Shown here piece by piece: positions 1 to 8,653 of a DNA stretch of 51,579 nucleotides. Positions within the stretch are counted from its first letter, which is position 1, and every line of letters starts with the position of its first letter. Position numbers and translations under genes: made by a program. The stretch covers positions 1 to 51,579 of the forward strand of contig JAKAFU010000011.1 in the NCBI GenBank assembly GCA_021825865.1, in the 5' to 3' direction. Below the pieces are notes generated by a model. That model was given only the letters and a program-made list of their open reading frames with translations, had not been told where the DNA came from and made no database searches. This DNA comes from a bacterium. GTDB taxonomy: Bacteria; SZUA-79; Acidulodesulfobacterales; Acidulodesulfobacteraceae.

Positions 1-8
1 GTATCCAT
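1..8 (-). CDS. 5' tip of a gene running off the left edge
   Basis: On the minus strand an AAGGAG (positions 25-20) lies 11 bases before an ATG at 8-6, followed by GAT. This looks like the ribosome binding site and first codons of a gene that lies outside the window. Only two full codons are visible, so the product cannot be named. Confidence 0.3.
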
Positions 9-401
9 CTTTTTTGCGTCTCCTTTTTAATTATTATTATTTTATTATTATGATTATTAATCATTTTGCTAAATTTTATTGCTTATTTTATTTTTGTTTT
101 TATTATCTGGAAATATGATGAGCGTATTGTTTTATATAGTCATTTATTTTGGCTATATAATATATATAATATAGCAGCCGTATATATATTTATACACCTA
201 AATTGAAAAATAGTCAAAAAACTATAAATCCTATAATTCTTATGATATTGCATATATTTCGTATTTTTATTTATATTTTTTTACAGTTTTGTTATAATTA
301 ATAAAGAAAATTCTAAAAAAATCTATGGATGTATATGTTCCTATTTAAAATTTATTATATAAAAACAAGATTTACCTTTAAAATTATTAAGGACATATAA
401 A
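9..401. other. AT-rich divergent intergenic region
   Basis: No gene is seen. The stretch lies between the possible minus-strand gene at the left edge and the methyltransferase gene, so it should hold divergent promoters. It is nearly all A and T with runs of TATATA, which makes any promoter call from sequence alone unreliable. A TAAGGA at 388-393 serves the TTG start at 402. Confidence 0.5.
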
Positions 402-1982
402 TTGCTTACCGATAATTTACTAACGATAAAAGAAGCAAGTGTATGGGCAAGCCAATTCTTAGATAAACAGGTATCTGTATCCAATATTTCATATCTTCTT
501 CAATATGGGAAAATATCGAGGATAAGGAAAGACAACGAACTTTTAATAAGCGCAGATGAACTTGCGAGATATTATGAAACTATAAACCTATACAAAGAAC
601 ACGATTGGAAAAATATATTAGGAAATGATTTAAACTGGGCATTGTCGTTCTCTCAATTTAAAGAATCAGAGACTACAAAGCATGTTCATAGACTTCACCC
701 TTATAAAGGAAAATTCATACCGCAGCTTGTCGAATATTTTTTAGATTCACATATTGACGATTTTAAAAAAGAAATATTTTTCAAAAAAGACGATATAATT
801 TTAGACCCGTTTTGCGGTTCCGGAACTACGCTTGTAGAATCAAATGAACTTGGTATGCATGCTATAGGTATTGATGTTTCTGCTTTTAACGCTCTTATTT
901 CCAACGCAAAAATTTATAGCTATGATACTGCCGATGTAAAAAAAGAAACAGACAGAATATCTAAAGCTCTTAGAAAGTTTTTAGAAGACAAAAAAAATAT
1001 CGAATTTGAAAACAAATTGTTGGAAGAGCTTAAAATATTTAACGATAAATATTTTCCATCTCCAGACTTTAGAAGAATGGTCTTGCAGAGGCAGATAGAT
1101 GAAAAAAAATATGGATTGCAAAAAGAAGCTGAGTTTTTGCCCATTTATGAAAAACTTATTAAACAATTTAATATAGATATAAAAACAGGCCGAGATAACT
1201 TTTTAGATAAATGGTTTTTAAAAGCGGTAAGAGATGAAATATATTTTGTGTTTGAACAAATAAAAGCGGTTCAAAATAAATACACAAAAATAATTTTAAG
1301 CATTATACTAAGTCGTACTGCCAGGTCTTGCAGAGCTACGACCCATTCAGACCTTGCTACGCTTATTAACCCTGTTATTTCGACGTACTATTGCAAAAAA
1401 CACGGTAAAATTTGCAAGCCGCTATTTTCTATAACCGGTTGGTGGGATAGATACGCAAAAGATACTTTAAAAAGAATTTCAGAATTTGATAAATTGCGGA
1501 CAAATACATATCAAAAATGTTTAGTCGGCGACAGCAGGAATATTGATATTCTTGCAGAACTTGAATTAAAACATGCCAAATTTGCAAATATAATAAAAGG
1601 GAAGAAAATTGCCGGTATTTTTTCATCCCCGCCCTATGTCGGCCTTATCAATTATCACGAGCAGCATGCGTATTCCTATGATCTTTTTGGATTTAAAAGG
1701 AACGATACTCTTGAGATAGGACCGTTAATTAAAGGTCAGGGCAAGGAAGCTAGAGAAAGTTATGTTCAAGGGATTGCCGCCGTATTAAATAATTGCAAGA
1801 GATTCTTAATTAACGATTTTAATATATTCCTTGTTGCAAACGACAAATACAATCTCTATCCTGAAATAGCTGATAAATCCGGCATGGCGATAGTCAATAG
1901 ATTTAAAAGACCCGTTCTTAATAGAACGGAAAAAGATAAAGCTCCGTATTCAGAAATTATATTCCATTTAAGGATGAAATAA
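402..1982 (+). CDS. DNA amino-methyltransferase (N4-cytosine/N6-adenine type) of a type II R-M system, with N-terminal HTH
   Basis: This enzyme transfers a methyl group from S-adenosylmethionine to an exocyclic amino group in DNA and so protects host DNA from its partner nuclease. The 526-residue protein starts with an excisionase/MerR-like helix-turn-helix (about residues 7-58). A HPYKGKF stretch typical of this methylase group follows. The SAM-binding motif DPFCGSGTT is at about residue 135 and the catalytic SPPY at about 408. SPPY usually marks N4-cytosine enzymes, but the target base cannot be read from sequence. The start is a TTG with TAAGGA eight bases upstream. The restriction gene follows 121 bases downstream on the same strand. 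The fused HTH could repress its own promoter; this is inference. Confidence 0.85.
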   Translation: MLTDNLLTIKEASVWASQFLDKQVSVSNISYLLQYGKISRIRKDNELLISADELARYYETINLYKEHDWKNILGNDLNWALSFSQFKESETTKHVHRLHPYKGKFIPQLVEYFLDSHIDDFKKEIFFKKDDIILDPFCGSGTTLVESNELGMHAIGIDVSAFNALISNAKIYSYDTADVKKETDRISKALRKFLEDKKNIEFENKLLEELKIFNDKYFPSPDFRRMVLQRQIDEKKYGLQKEAEFLPIYEKLIKQFNIDIKTGRDNFLDKWFLKAVRDEIYFVFEQIKAVQNKYTKIILSIILSRTARSCRATTHSDLATLINPVISTYYCKKHGKICKPLFSITGWWDRYAKDTLKRISEFDKLRTNTYQKCLVGDSRNIDILAELELKHAKFANIIKGKKIAGIFSSPPYVGLINYHEQHAYSYDLFGFKRNDTLEIGPLIKGQGKEARESYVQGIAAVLNNCKRFLINDFNIFLVANDKYNLYPEIADKSGMAIVNRFKRPVLNRTEKDKAPYSEIIFHLRMK

Positions 1983-2103
1983 TTATATTATATTAATGGA
2001 AAGATAATTATCGTTAATATAATAAATTTTATTATTTTTTAGGATTTTATATAATAACTTATAAATATTATTTTATATTTGATTAATAATTAACCAAGTA
2101 TAC

Positions 2104-3132
2104 ATGAAAAAAGCTAAACAACAATTAATAGCATACGAAGTAATTAGAGTTCTGAAAACAAAATTCGAAGATTTTCCTGACGATACTTCTCAAAATAGAA
2201 ATGCTCCTTTTCATGAGGCATTTTTAAAGGCATTTGAGCCTAAATTAGAACAAAGAAACATTGATGATGCTTATAGTTTAATTTCACTTTCAAGTTGGCT
2301 GCATGGTCTAAATACCACGCTTGGACAAACATTTTTCGAAAATGCAGCCCATATTTTAAGTGATGGAGAAAAAAGAACGTTTAAGGATAATAAGATATGC
2401 GAAGGTCAACAAAGAGTCATATCTGAAATAATTACAGATTTAAAAAACAAAAGCAAAACACCAGATTTAAATAGAGAAAATGAACTCATATTTTTACAAA
2501 ATATAAATTCGGCAGAAGTAAGCGCTCCAGATTTTACCGTTGATAATTTAGTCATAACAAATGATTATATAGAAGCAATAGAATTAAAGTCAGTGCATCC
2601 AAATGCAGGCGAAATGAGAGGAGAAAAACAAAAAATACTCAATGGGAAAGCTGTGTTGAAAAAGAAATTCGACAATAAAAAAATTAGATATTTTATAGGT
2701 TTTCCATTCGACCCCTTAAATAATAACGATACTGGACATAATAAAGAAAGATTTATGAAATCCGTTATTGAACTTGAAAAATTTTTTCATGAGGAAGAAA
2801 TTTTACTTGCAGATCAATTGTGGGATAAACTTAACGGAGAAAAACATACGATGAGAGAAATTTTAGACATTATAAATACTATTTCCACTTCTGAATTTAT
2901 CGATAAATTTAATTTTATAAACGATCCTGTAAATTTTGAAAACGATAACTCCAAGTATGTAAAAATTTTGGAAGAATGGTATATGTTTGATGAAATAAAA
3001 ATTTTCGATAAATACGATATATTAAAAAATAAATATCCTAAAATTTTTTATCAAACTCTATTTCAAGAAAATAATAGCGTGAATGGAAAATATAATAATA
3101 AAAGGAAAGATTTATTGAGCGTTATAATTTAG
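2104..3132 (+). CDS. Type II restriction endonuclease, TdeIII/MjaII-like
   Basis: The predicted product is a nuclease that cuts unmethylated DNA and pairs with the methyltransferase upstream. The 342-residue protein carries a PD-(D/E)xK-like core: PD at 142-143 and ELK with E160 and K162, followed by a conserved-looking MRGEKQKIL at 171-179. The overall pattern resembles the TdeIII family, whose known members recognise GGNCC. Both the family and that specificity are from memory and not tested here. No clear Shine-Dalgarno sequence precedes the ATG, and the 121-base gap to the methylase gene could hold its own promoter. The gene is intact. It sits on the 3' side of tRNA-Lys(CUU), a common place for acquired defence genes. 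Confidence 0.65.
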   Translation: MKKAKQQLIAYEVIRVLKTKFEDFPDDTSQNRNAPFHEAFLKAFEPKLEQRNIDDAYSLISLSSWLHGLNTTLGQTFFENAAHILSDGEKRTFKDNKICEGQQRVISEIITDLKNKSKTPDLNRENELIFLQNINSAEVSAPDFTVDNLVITNDYIEAIELKSVHPNAGEMRGEKQKILNGKAVLKKKFDNKKIRYFIGFPFDPLNNNDTGHNKERFMKSVIELEKFFHEEEILLADQLWDKLNGEKHTMREILDIINTISTSEFIDKFNFINDPVNFENDNSKYVKILEEWYMFDEIKIFDKYDILKNKYPKIFYQTLFQENNSVNGKYNNKRKDLLSVII

Positions 3133-3582
3133 CAGAGTAAACGTAATCTTTAATTTTACCGCAAATTTAAAAGACGTGATATAATATTTAGTAAAATAAT
3201 TTCTTAGTAAAATTTTTATAATAATCAATTTTAAACCATTTGATTTTCGGTTAAATAGATGATAGAGCCTGTTTTAAATTCACCGTGGTTTAAATCGCAA
3301 ATATGGCGGTTATTTTATTTTATAGGTTATGAAGCTTTTTCTTAAACTACTATAGCATTGATTTAAAAACCTTTGGATGCCAAGGCGCAAATCATCTTTT
3401 TGATGCGGAGTCAAATCTGACCGCTCTATGGTGATATACTGGCTTAAAAAATTTGCTGTCAAAGGAAACTTATAAAATCATATCTTTTTTAAAAAATACA
3501 GAGCAAAACTAAGATAAATAAAATTGTCGAGGCAATATTTTATCGAAATACTCTTTAAGCTTTGGTTTACTTATATTTGAGG
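3133..3582. other. Gap between the restriction gene and tRNA-Lys, with coding relics
   Basis: No intact gene is seen. The middle (about 3310-3560) is richer in G and C than the surroundings. Read on the minus strand it contains two broken open stretches in different frames, described separately as a probable relic. The rest is AT-rich with no recognisable site. Confidence 0.5.
3310..3462 (-). pseudogene. Possible decayed gene fragment of unknown family
   Basis: A minus-strand frame of about 50 codons from a TTG at 3462 has a protein-like composition (for example ERSDLTPHQKDDLRLGIQRF). Another open piece, KPKLKEYFDKILPRQFYLS, lies further upstream on the same strand towards the tRNA but in another frame and ends in a stop. 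Together they suggest a gene broken by frameshifts. I do not recognise the family. The fragment lies directly on the 3' side of tRNA-Lys(CUU), so it may belong to a lost integrated element. It may also be chance. Confidence 0.3.
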
Positions 3583-3658
3583 TGGTGGGCTGCGCCGGGA
3601 TCGAACCGGCGACCTACTGATTAAGAGTCAGTTGCTCTACCAATTGAGCTAGCAGCCC
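3583..3658 (-). tRNA. tRNA-Lys(CUU)
   Basis: This is a full cloverleaf on the minus strand: acceptor GGGCTGC pairs with GCAGCCC, and anticodon stem ACTGA/TCAGT flanks loop CTCTTAA with anticodon CTT. The T arm has GGTTCGATCC. The discriminator is A, and CCA is encoded (3585-3583). Length is 76 bases with CCA. The second lysine tRNA (UUU) is at 44617-44692. Confidence 0.97.
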
Positions 3659-4090
3659 ATATGCAATTATTCTTATGTGTAATAATGTAGAAAAAAATTG
3701 CTGCTTGTATTATATTATACTTATATAATAATCGTATATGCAATATAATTACGTTCTATATGTTATGTTCCCTATGTTTTATATATATGCTTGTCTTTAA
3801 ACATACGCATAGACAATTATATTATAATATGATAATTTTATAACAGTAATAATTTTTAGTCAAGTATTTATGTTCTAGCTGTGTTCGTATTGTTTTTTGC
3901 AAAATATTATAATAATTTGTAATATGCTTTGTAATATGCTTTTAAGATATGCTATATTCTATTCGGCTATTAAATTTTTAAATTGGTTTTTCACTTTTTA
4001 ATGATTATTATAATTAATGATTATTATAATTTTTAATAATTAGTTATTACACTTATTTAAATTAATATAAAATTTTAAAAAACGATTTTT
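3659..4090. other. AT-rich intergenic region upstream of the globin gene
   Basis: No gene is seen. The promoter of the minus-strand tRNA-Lys and that of the plus-strand globin gene must both lie here. Just upstream of the globin gene, a 16-bp unit (TAATGATTATTATAAT) is directly repeated at 3999-4014 and 4015-4030. Confidence 0.5.
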
Positions 4091-4987
4091 ATGGATACAT
4101 TACATAAAATAAAATTAATATATGCATTTAACGATAAAGATGTAGAAAATCTGAAATTCCTAAAAAGTATCATGGAGGCAAATACAAAGGAATTTATTGC
4201 GGGGGTTTATTCCTACATTTCAAATTTTGAAGATTTCAGTAAATTTTTACCGGATGATGAAATTAGAAATAGGCATCAGGAAAAACTTAAATTCTGGTTT
4301 CTAAATATGTTTTCAGGCGAATATAATAATGATTATTTACGAAGGCTCAAAAGAATAGGGGAAGTGCATCAGGATATCAAACTGCCGTCGCATTATGTCA
4401 GCGCAACGATGAATTATATAAGGAACTATATTCACTCAATAATATTAAAAAATTTTAAAGACAGCGATAAAAAAGATTCTTTGATAGAATCCGTAAATAA
4501 AATCCTTGATATAAATCTGGATATAATTATAAGTTCATATATAGACGAAGGGAAATTATATATTGCAGCTACAAAGTTTGAATCTAAAATAATAAAATTA
4601 AGCTCTAAGTTTTCTTATGTGCTTGATTTATTCTTAGTTCTAACATTAATGCTTTCAACGGCAATGGTTTTTATATTATTCTTCTTCGAAATATATAGAT
4701 TTGCGATGAGCGGATTACCTTTTGAAACGACGGTAGTTGATATATTGGGAGCAATGTTAATCATATGGGCGATCAGAGAACTTTTAGAAGAAGAGGTAAA
4801 AAAGCTTCAGGGTAAAAAATTTGCGCTTAGCGCTTTCATAGGTCTCGCTATGGCGGCACTGCTAAGAAAAATTTTAATATTTTCGCTTGCTCCGCATAAG
4901 TCGCATGAGGTGGCTATTCTCGGATTATTAATTTTAATTTTAGGAATAGTTTATTGGCTTATGAATAAAAAAGGAGCTGATTCATAA
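4091..4987 (+). CDS. Protoglobin domain fused to a PsiE-like membrane domain
   Basis: This is a predicted haem-binding membrane sensor or gas-handling protein. Residues 1 to about 155 look like a protoglobin or globin-coupled-sensor domain. The motif RIGEVHQDIKLPSHY places the proximal haem histidine at H93, in the family's usual setting. Residues about 175-292 form four membrane segments (about 178-200, 212-233, 243-264 and 273-291). The stretch IIWAIRELLEEEVKKLQGKK followed by ALLRKILIF is typical of the PsiE (phosphate-starvation-inducible E) family. The usual cytoplasmic outputs of globin sensors (methyl-accepting, GGDEF, kinase) are absent. The gene stands alone, with no clear ribosome binding site. 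That it senses oxygen, NO or redox state at the membrane is inference. Confidence 0.75.
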   Translation: MDTLHKIKLIYAFNDKDVENLKFLKSIMEANTKEFIAGVYSYISNFEDFSKFLPDDEIRNRHQEKLKFWFLNMFSGEYNNDYLRRLKRIGEVHQDIKLPSHYVSATMNYIRNYIHSIILKNFKDSDKKDSLIESVNKILDINLDIIISSYIDEGKLYIAATKFESKIIKLSSKFSYVLDLFLVLTLMLSTAMVFILFFFEIYRFAMSGLPFETTVVDILGAMLIIWAIRELLEEEVKKLQGKKFALSAFIGLAMAALLRKILIFSLAPHKSHEVAILGLLILILGIVYWLMNKKGADS

Positions 4988-5263
4988 TTATTGCGATAAT
5001 TTATTGCACATAATATATATTGTTATTATTGTATGGTTATATTTATTGCATACAGCTCATAATCCATATATACTATATATTAGTATATATTAGATTGATA
5101 ATCATTTTATATATTGACTTGGGTTAATATATTATTATATACTTTGTAATCATATAGAGCCGTGCGAAGAGATATATCGGGAATAGTATGGTTAGAATAT
5201 ATAGCACGGTTGTTGACGCTGTTAGCTCAGTTATCAGGAATAACCGCAGCAATATTATAATAT

Positions 5264-5339
5264 CGGGATGTGGCGCAGTTGGTAGCGCACCTGCTTTGGG
5301 AGCAGGGGGTCGCACGTTCAAATCGTGTCATCCCGACCA
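5264..5339 (+). tRNA. tRNA-Pro(UGG)
   Basis: Acceptor CGGGATG pairs with CATCCCG. Anticodon stem CCTGC/GCAGG flanks loop TTTGGGA with anticodon TGG. The T arm contains GTTCAAATC. The discriminator is A and CCA is encoded (5337-5339). The 3' end is directly followed by remains of an integrated element. Confidence 0.97.
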
Positions 5340-5431
5340 TTCAAAACCGCAGTAAATAAGCCTTTCCAGACATCATTAAGAAATTTTATATTTATTATAA
5401 TTTACATAAATTTTATAATTTTTATAGAATT

Positions 5432-5453
5432 TTTGTCCCAAATTTGTCCCAAA
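5432..5453 (+). repeat. 11-bp tandem repeat next to the integrase relic
   Basis: Two perfect head-to-tail copies of TTTGTCCCAAA lie between the 3' end of tRNA-Pro and the integrase start. Paired short direct repeats in this position are what arm-type integrase binding sites look like; this function is inferred. Confidence 0.6.
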
Positions 5454-5478
5454 AATTTAATATGTCAGGAGAGCAAAA

Positions 5479-5658
5479 ATGTCAGGGGATATAAGGCTTA
5501 GAGGCAAAATTTACCACTGCCATTTCATGATAGACGGCAAACGCTATAAAGGCCAACAAGAACAAAACTTTTTCCAGAGTTTTTTCTTTGCCTATGGTTT
5601 AATTTTTGTTTTATGTATATATTATGACACAAATGATAACAAAAAAAATGAAAGATGA
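5479..5658 (+). pseudogene. Truncated tyrosine integrase, N-terminal fragment
   Basis: A frame of 59 codons opens with MSGDIRLRGKIYHCHFMIDG and continues with KRYKG. This is the usual start of the N-terminal arm-DNA-binding domain of tyrosine recombinases from tRNA-integrating elements. After about residue 30 the sequence changes to an unrelated hydrophobic string and stops, so the rest of the enzyme, including the catalytic Arg/His/Tyr residues, is gone. It starts 140 bases after the 3' end of tRNA-Pro, the expected place for such a gene. I am fairly sure it is an integrase relic, less sure of the exact family. Confidence 0.6.
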
Positions 5659-6303
5659 TAAAGCGATTACAAGAAAACTTTTTATAAAAAATTAAATGCG
5701 GGAAAACAATATAGTATTTTAAAAACAATTCCGTCGGATTTAAAATTATAGTATATTTTTTATGTAACAGAGAGCAGAAAAATATTTGAAAGCATACTTA
5801 ATTTCTAAAGGTATAGAAATTAACGAAACTAATAATACCTTAACTCACCGTTAGAAATTTTTTATCAATTATACCTTTATATCTTTGATATATTTAAATC
5901 CTTTAATCAACGTCCCCGTTAATCGCCGGAGCGGTCTGCCCGCAAGCGCAATTGTGAGTAAGCGAATAAATCCGCCACTTTTTTATCCGCCCTTCTTTGA
6001 GCCTTAATTTTCAAGGACTTGGGGGGTGGGAGGGTGAATGGAATTTTATTGACAAAGAGGGAAGAATATTATACATTTATTGAGAAATATTTAATATATG
6101 CAATAAATGAATTAATAGAATGCTATATCGGTATATAGCTCTGTGCGGTAAGAATAAATGGAGAACGCCGCAATGGAAGAATCAGAAAAAACGAAAAGAA
6201 AAATATAAAGTTTGATAATTTTATGTGTTTTTAACGATTTATACTACAGAAAATTCATTTATAGCATATTTTTTAAAAAAAATTTCAGAGGAGATTCCGA
6301 TTA

Positions 6304-7620
6304 ATGAAAATATCCATAATAGGCACGGGTTACGTAGGCCTCGTTACCGGCGTCTGCCTTGCCGATTCGGGCAATACCGTTTACTGTGTTGATAACGACG
6401 AAAGCAAAATTAAATCTTTAAAATCAGGCGTTCTTCCTATATACGAACCCGGACTTAAAGAACTTACCGATAAAAACGTAAAGCTTGGGAGACTTTATTT
6501 TACGAAAGATTTACGCGAAGCCGTAAGCAAAACCGACGTCGTATTCATCGCCGTCGGCACTCCTCCTCAGGATAACGGAGAAGCTGACTTATCTAATGTA
6601 TTTAAGGTAGCCGAAAGCATCGCCGATACTATAGACTGTTTTAAGGCGGTAGTCGTAAAAAGCACCGTCCCCGTCGGAACATGCAGAAAAGTAGAAAGCA
6701 TAATAGCCAAAAAAACCAAAAACTTCTGCGTAGTATCGAATCCTGAATTTTTAAAAGAAGGCGCAGCCATAGAAGATTTCCAAAGACCCGACAGAATAGT
6801 AGTAGGGATTAATTTTAAAAAGGACAATAAGAAAGAGGCGCAGGCGGCGAAAGAACTCATAGACGAAATTTACGAACCTTTCGTAAGAACCGGAGCGCCC
6901 ATATATTTTATGGATACCAATTCTTCAGAACTTACCAAATACGCCGCAAACGCAATGCTCGCCGTCAGAATTACCTTTATGAATGAAATAGCGAACTTGT
7001 GCGAAAAAACCGGCGCAAACGTGGACAGCGTAAGAATAGGCATAGGTTCCGATAAAAGAATAGGCAAATTTTTCCTGTTTCCCGGAATAGGCTACGGCGG
7101 AAGCTGTTTTCCTAAGGACGTAAAAGCCCTGTATCAGACTGCTAAACAGCATAATTACGAGTTTAAACTTTTAAAAGCCGCCGACGAGGTGAATGCCTTT
7201 CAGAAAGAAATTATAGTTGATTTTATATTAAAGCATTTCAAGGGAGATATAGCGGGAAAGACTTTTGCCCTATGGGGACTTTCGTTTAAGCCTAAAACCG
7301 ACGACATAAGGGAAGCGCCTTCTTTAGTCATAATATCGAAACTTCTTTCCTATGGCGCAAAAGTTAAAGCTTACGACCCTATAGCAATGGATAATACAAA
7401 AAAGATTTTTTCCGAAATAGAATACGTCGATGATATGTACGATGCCGTTAAAGGTGCGGACGGGCTTATAGTCGCCACCGAATGGAACGATTTCAGGGCG
7501 CCGGATTTCGATAAAATTAAAGCGGCTATGATAACCCCTGCGGTATTCGACGGAAGGAATATTTACGATAAAATAGAAATGATAAAAAAAGGATATGAAT
7601 ATTATTCTATAGGCAGGTAA
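6304..7620 (+). CDS. ugd: UDP-glucose 6-dehydrogenase
   Basis: The enzyme oxidises UDP-glucose twice with NAD to give UDP-glucuronate, a precursor for surface polysaccharides. The 438-residue protein has the N-terminal NAD-binding GTGYVG (7-12), the middle helical domain, and the catalytic GYGGSCFPKD with nucleophile C268. The C-terminal UDP-binding domain contains GLSFKPKTDDIREAPS. The length is normal. The start has AGAGGAG about 11 bases upstream. Its base composition and codon use are closer to rmd, gmd and the housekeeping genes than to the very AT-rich glycosyltransferase genes that follow. It opens the glycan locus after a 680-base gap of relic DNA. The related GDP-mannose dehydrogenase is the main alternative. 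Confidence 0.92.
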   Translation: MKISIIGTGYVGLVTGVCLADSGNTVYCVDNDESKIKSLKSGVLPIYEPGLKELTDKNVKLGRLYFTKDLREAVSKTDVVFIAVGTPPQDNGEADLSNVFKVAESIADTIDCFKAVVVKSTVPVGTCRKVESIIAKKTKNFCVVSNPEFLKEGAAIEDFQRPDRIVVGINFKKDNKKEAQAAKELIDEIYEPFVRTGAPIYFMDTNSSELTKYAANAMLAVRITFMNEIANLCEKTGANVDSVRIGIGSDKRIGKFFLFPGIGYGGSCFPKDVKALYQTAKQHNYEFKLLKAADEVNAFQKEIIVDFILKHFKGDIAGKTFALWGLSFKPKTDDIREAPSLVIISKLLSYGAKVKAYDPIAMDNTKKIFSEIEYVDDMYDAVKGADGLIVATEWNDFRAPDFDKIKAAMITPAVFDGRNIYDKIEMIKKGYEYYSIGR

Positions 7621-7777
7621 AACTTATTTATTAAAATTATTCTGTTTATTTTGCTAAAGATAATTATATAATGAACTAATTATAACAAGATGTCTATGGG
7701 ACGGCTGAAAAACTTATCTAAATAATATAAACTTATAAAATTTCAGACAACAATTAATAAGTGTACATTTATTTAAC

Positions 7778-8518
7778 ATGAAACTATATAAAGGAAAAAT
7801 ATCTATATTGATGCCCGCCTACAACGAAGGCGAGAAAATATATGAAAATTTGATTTATGCTTATAAGATATTTAAAAAATTTAGGTTTCCGTTTGAAATA
7901 ATATTAATAGATGATGGCAGCATCGATAACACAAAAGATAGGGTTTTAAAAGCAGTGGCGGAGTGTAAAGAAATTAATTTGGTTTCAAACGTACGTAATG
8001 TTGGTAAAGGATATGCATTAAAAAACGGTTTTGAACATTCTACAGGCGATATAATAGTCTTTTTAGACAGTGACCTTGAAAATCATCCCTTGCAAGTCGG
8101 AAAATTGCTTAAAGCAATGAGGGATAATAACGCTGATATTGTTGTAGGCACCAGAAGAAGTAAAAAATTGAAAGCAAAATATACATTGCAAAGAAAAATA
8201 TTAAGTTTTGGCTATTATTTAATGATCAAATATTTGTTTAAACTAAATCTTACGGATACCCAGGCTGGTATTAAAGTTTTTAAGCGAAATGCTTTAGAAA
8301 TTATTTTTCCCAAAATTTTATGCAAAAAATTTGCTTTTGATATTGAGATTTTGGCTATAGCTATTCGAAAAAAATTTAAAGTAATTGAAATACCTACCGC
8401 ATATATTTTTTCACGTGAAAATAGTTTGGGAAGAATCAAAATTAAAGATGTTTTTGATATGGGATTAGATACTCTTGCTATTTTTTATCGCATGAAAATA
8501 TTACATTATTATGATTAA
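7778..8518 (+). CDS. GT2 glycosyltransferase, dolichol-phosphate-mannose-synthase-like
   Basis: This cytoplasmic GT-A enzyme is predicted to transfer a sugar from a nucleotide sugar to a lipid phosphate. The 246-residue protein has the family start MPAYNEGEKI (12-21), IDDGS at 44-48, and the metal-binding DSD at 97-99. The motif TQAGIKVFKR lies in the acceptor region, as in polyprenyl-phosphate sugar synthases. No membrane segments are visible, so it is the soluble short type. Such enzymes often charge undecaprenyl phosphate to supply sugars to GT-C enzymes outside the membrane, and a GT-C-like protein is encoded at 16884-19562. That pairing is inference. The sugar is unknown. Confidence 0.8.
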   Translation: MKLYKGKISILMPAYNEGEKIYENLIYAYKIFKKFRFPFEIILIDDGSIDNTKDRVLKAVAECKEINLVSNVRNVGKGYALKNGFEHSTGDIIVFLDSDLENHPLQVGKLLKAMRDNNADIVVGTRRSKKLKAKYTLQRKILSFGYYLMIKYLFKLNLTDTQAGIKVFKRNALEIIFPKILCKKFAFDIEILAIAIRKKFKVIEIPTAYIFSRENSLGRIKIKDVFDMGLDTLAIFYRMKILHYYD

Positions 8519-8554
8519 AAAAATGTATATTTTATCTATTTTCTTCGTCATCAT

Positions 8555-8584
8555 ATTGTTATTGTTATTGTTATTGTTATTGTT
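8555..8584 (+). repeat. Hexanucleotide microsatellite (ATTGTT)x5
   Basis: Five perfect head-to-tail ATTGTT units lie in the gap between the GT2 gene and the flippase gene. A tract like this can change length by slippage. It sits about 70 bases before the flippase start and could alter promoter spacing. Confidence 0.9.
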
Positions 8585-8653
8585 TTGTATTAATCTATTA
8601 TTTTTTCAATTTTGTGTACTCTATGATGTTATTATTGCAACAATAAGACATAA

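Larger units (their letters stand above)
5340..6303. other. Decayed integrated element between tRNA-Pro and ugd
   Basis: No intact gene is seen. From left to right it holds an 11-bp tandem repeat (5432-5453), the start of an integrase gene (5479-5658), and then broken frames. One of these, near 5660-5750, reads as a basic Lys-rich piece ending in TAG. A G+C-richer patch follows at about 5910-6035. A 34-codon frame starts at GTG 6034 after a GGAGG-like stretch and ends at 6138; it is too short to trust. The composition shift and broken frames fit a degraded island inserted at the tRNA. The ugd ribosome binding site (AGAGGAG, about 6285-6292) closes the region. Confidence 0.55.

Noticed and set aside
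5221-5250. tRNA-like string GTTAGCTCAG upstream of tRNA-Pro
   Set aside because: It resembles a D-arm but has no matching acceptor or anticodon arms; a small hairpin (GTTAT/ATAAC) explains it better.
6034-6138. A 34-codon frame starting with GTG after a GGAGG-like stretch
   Set aside because: Too short, no known family, and located in decayed island DNA. It could be real but cannot be supported.
6567-7152. Open frames opposite ugd
   Set aside because: They are antisense shadows of a well-conserved gene, with no ribosome sites or family features.
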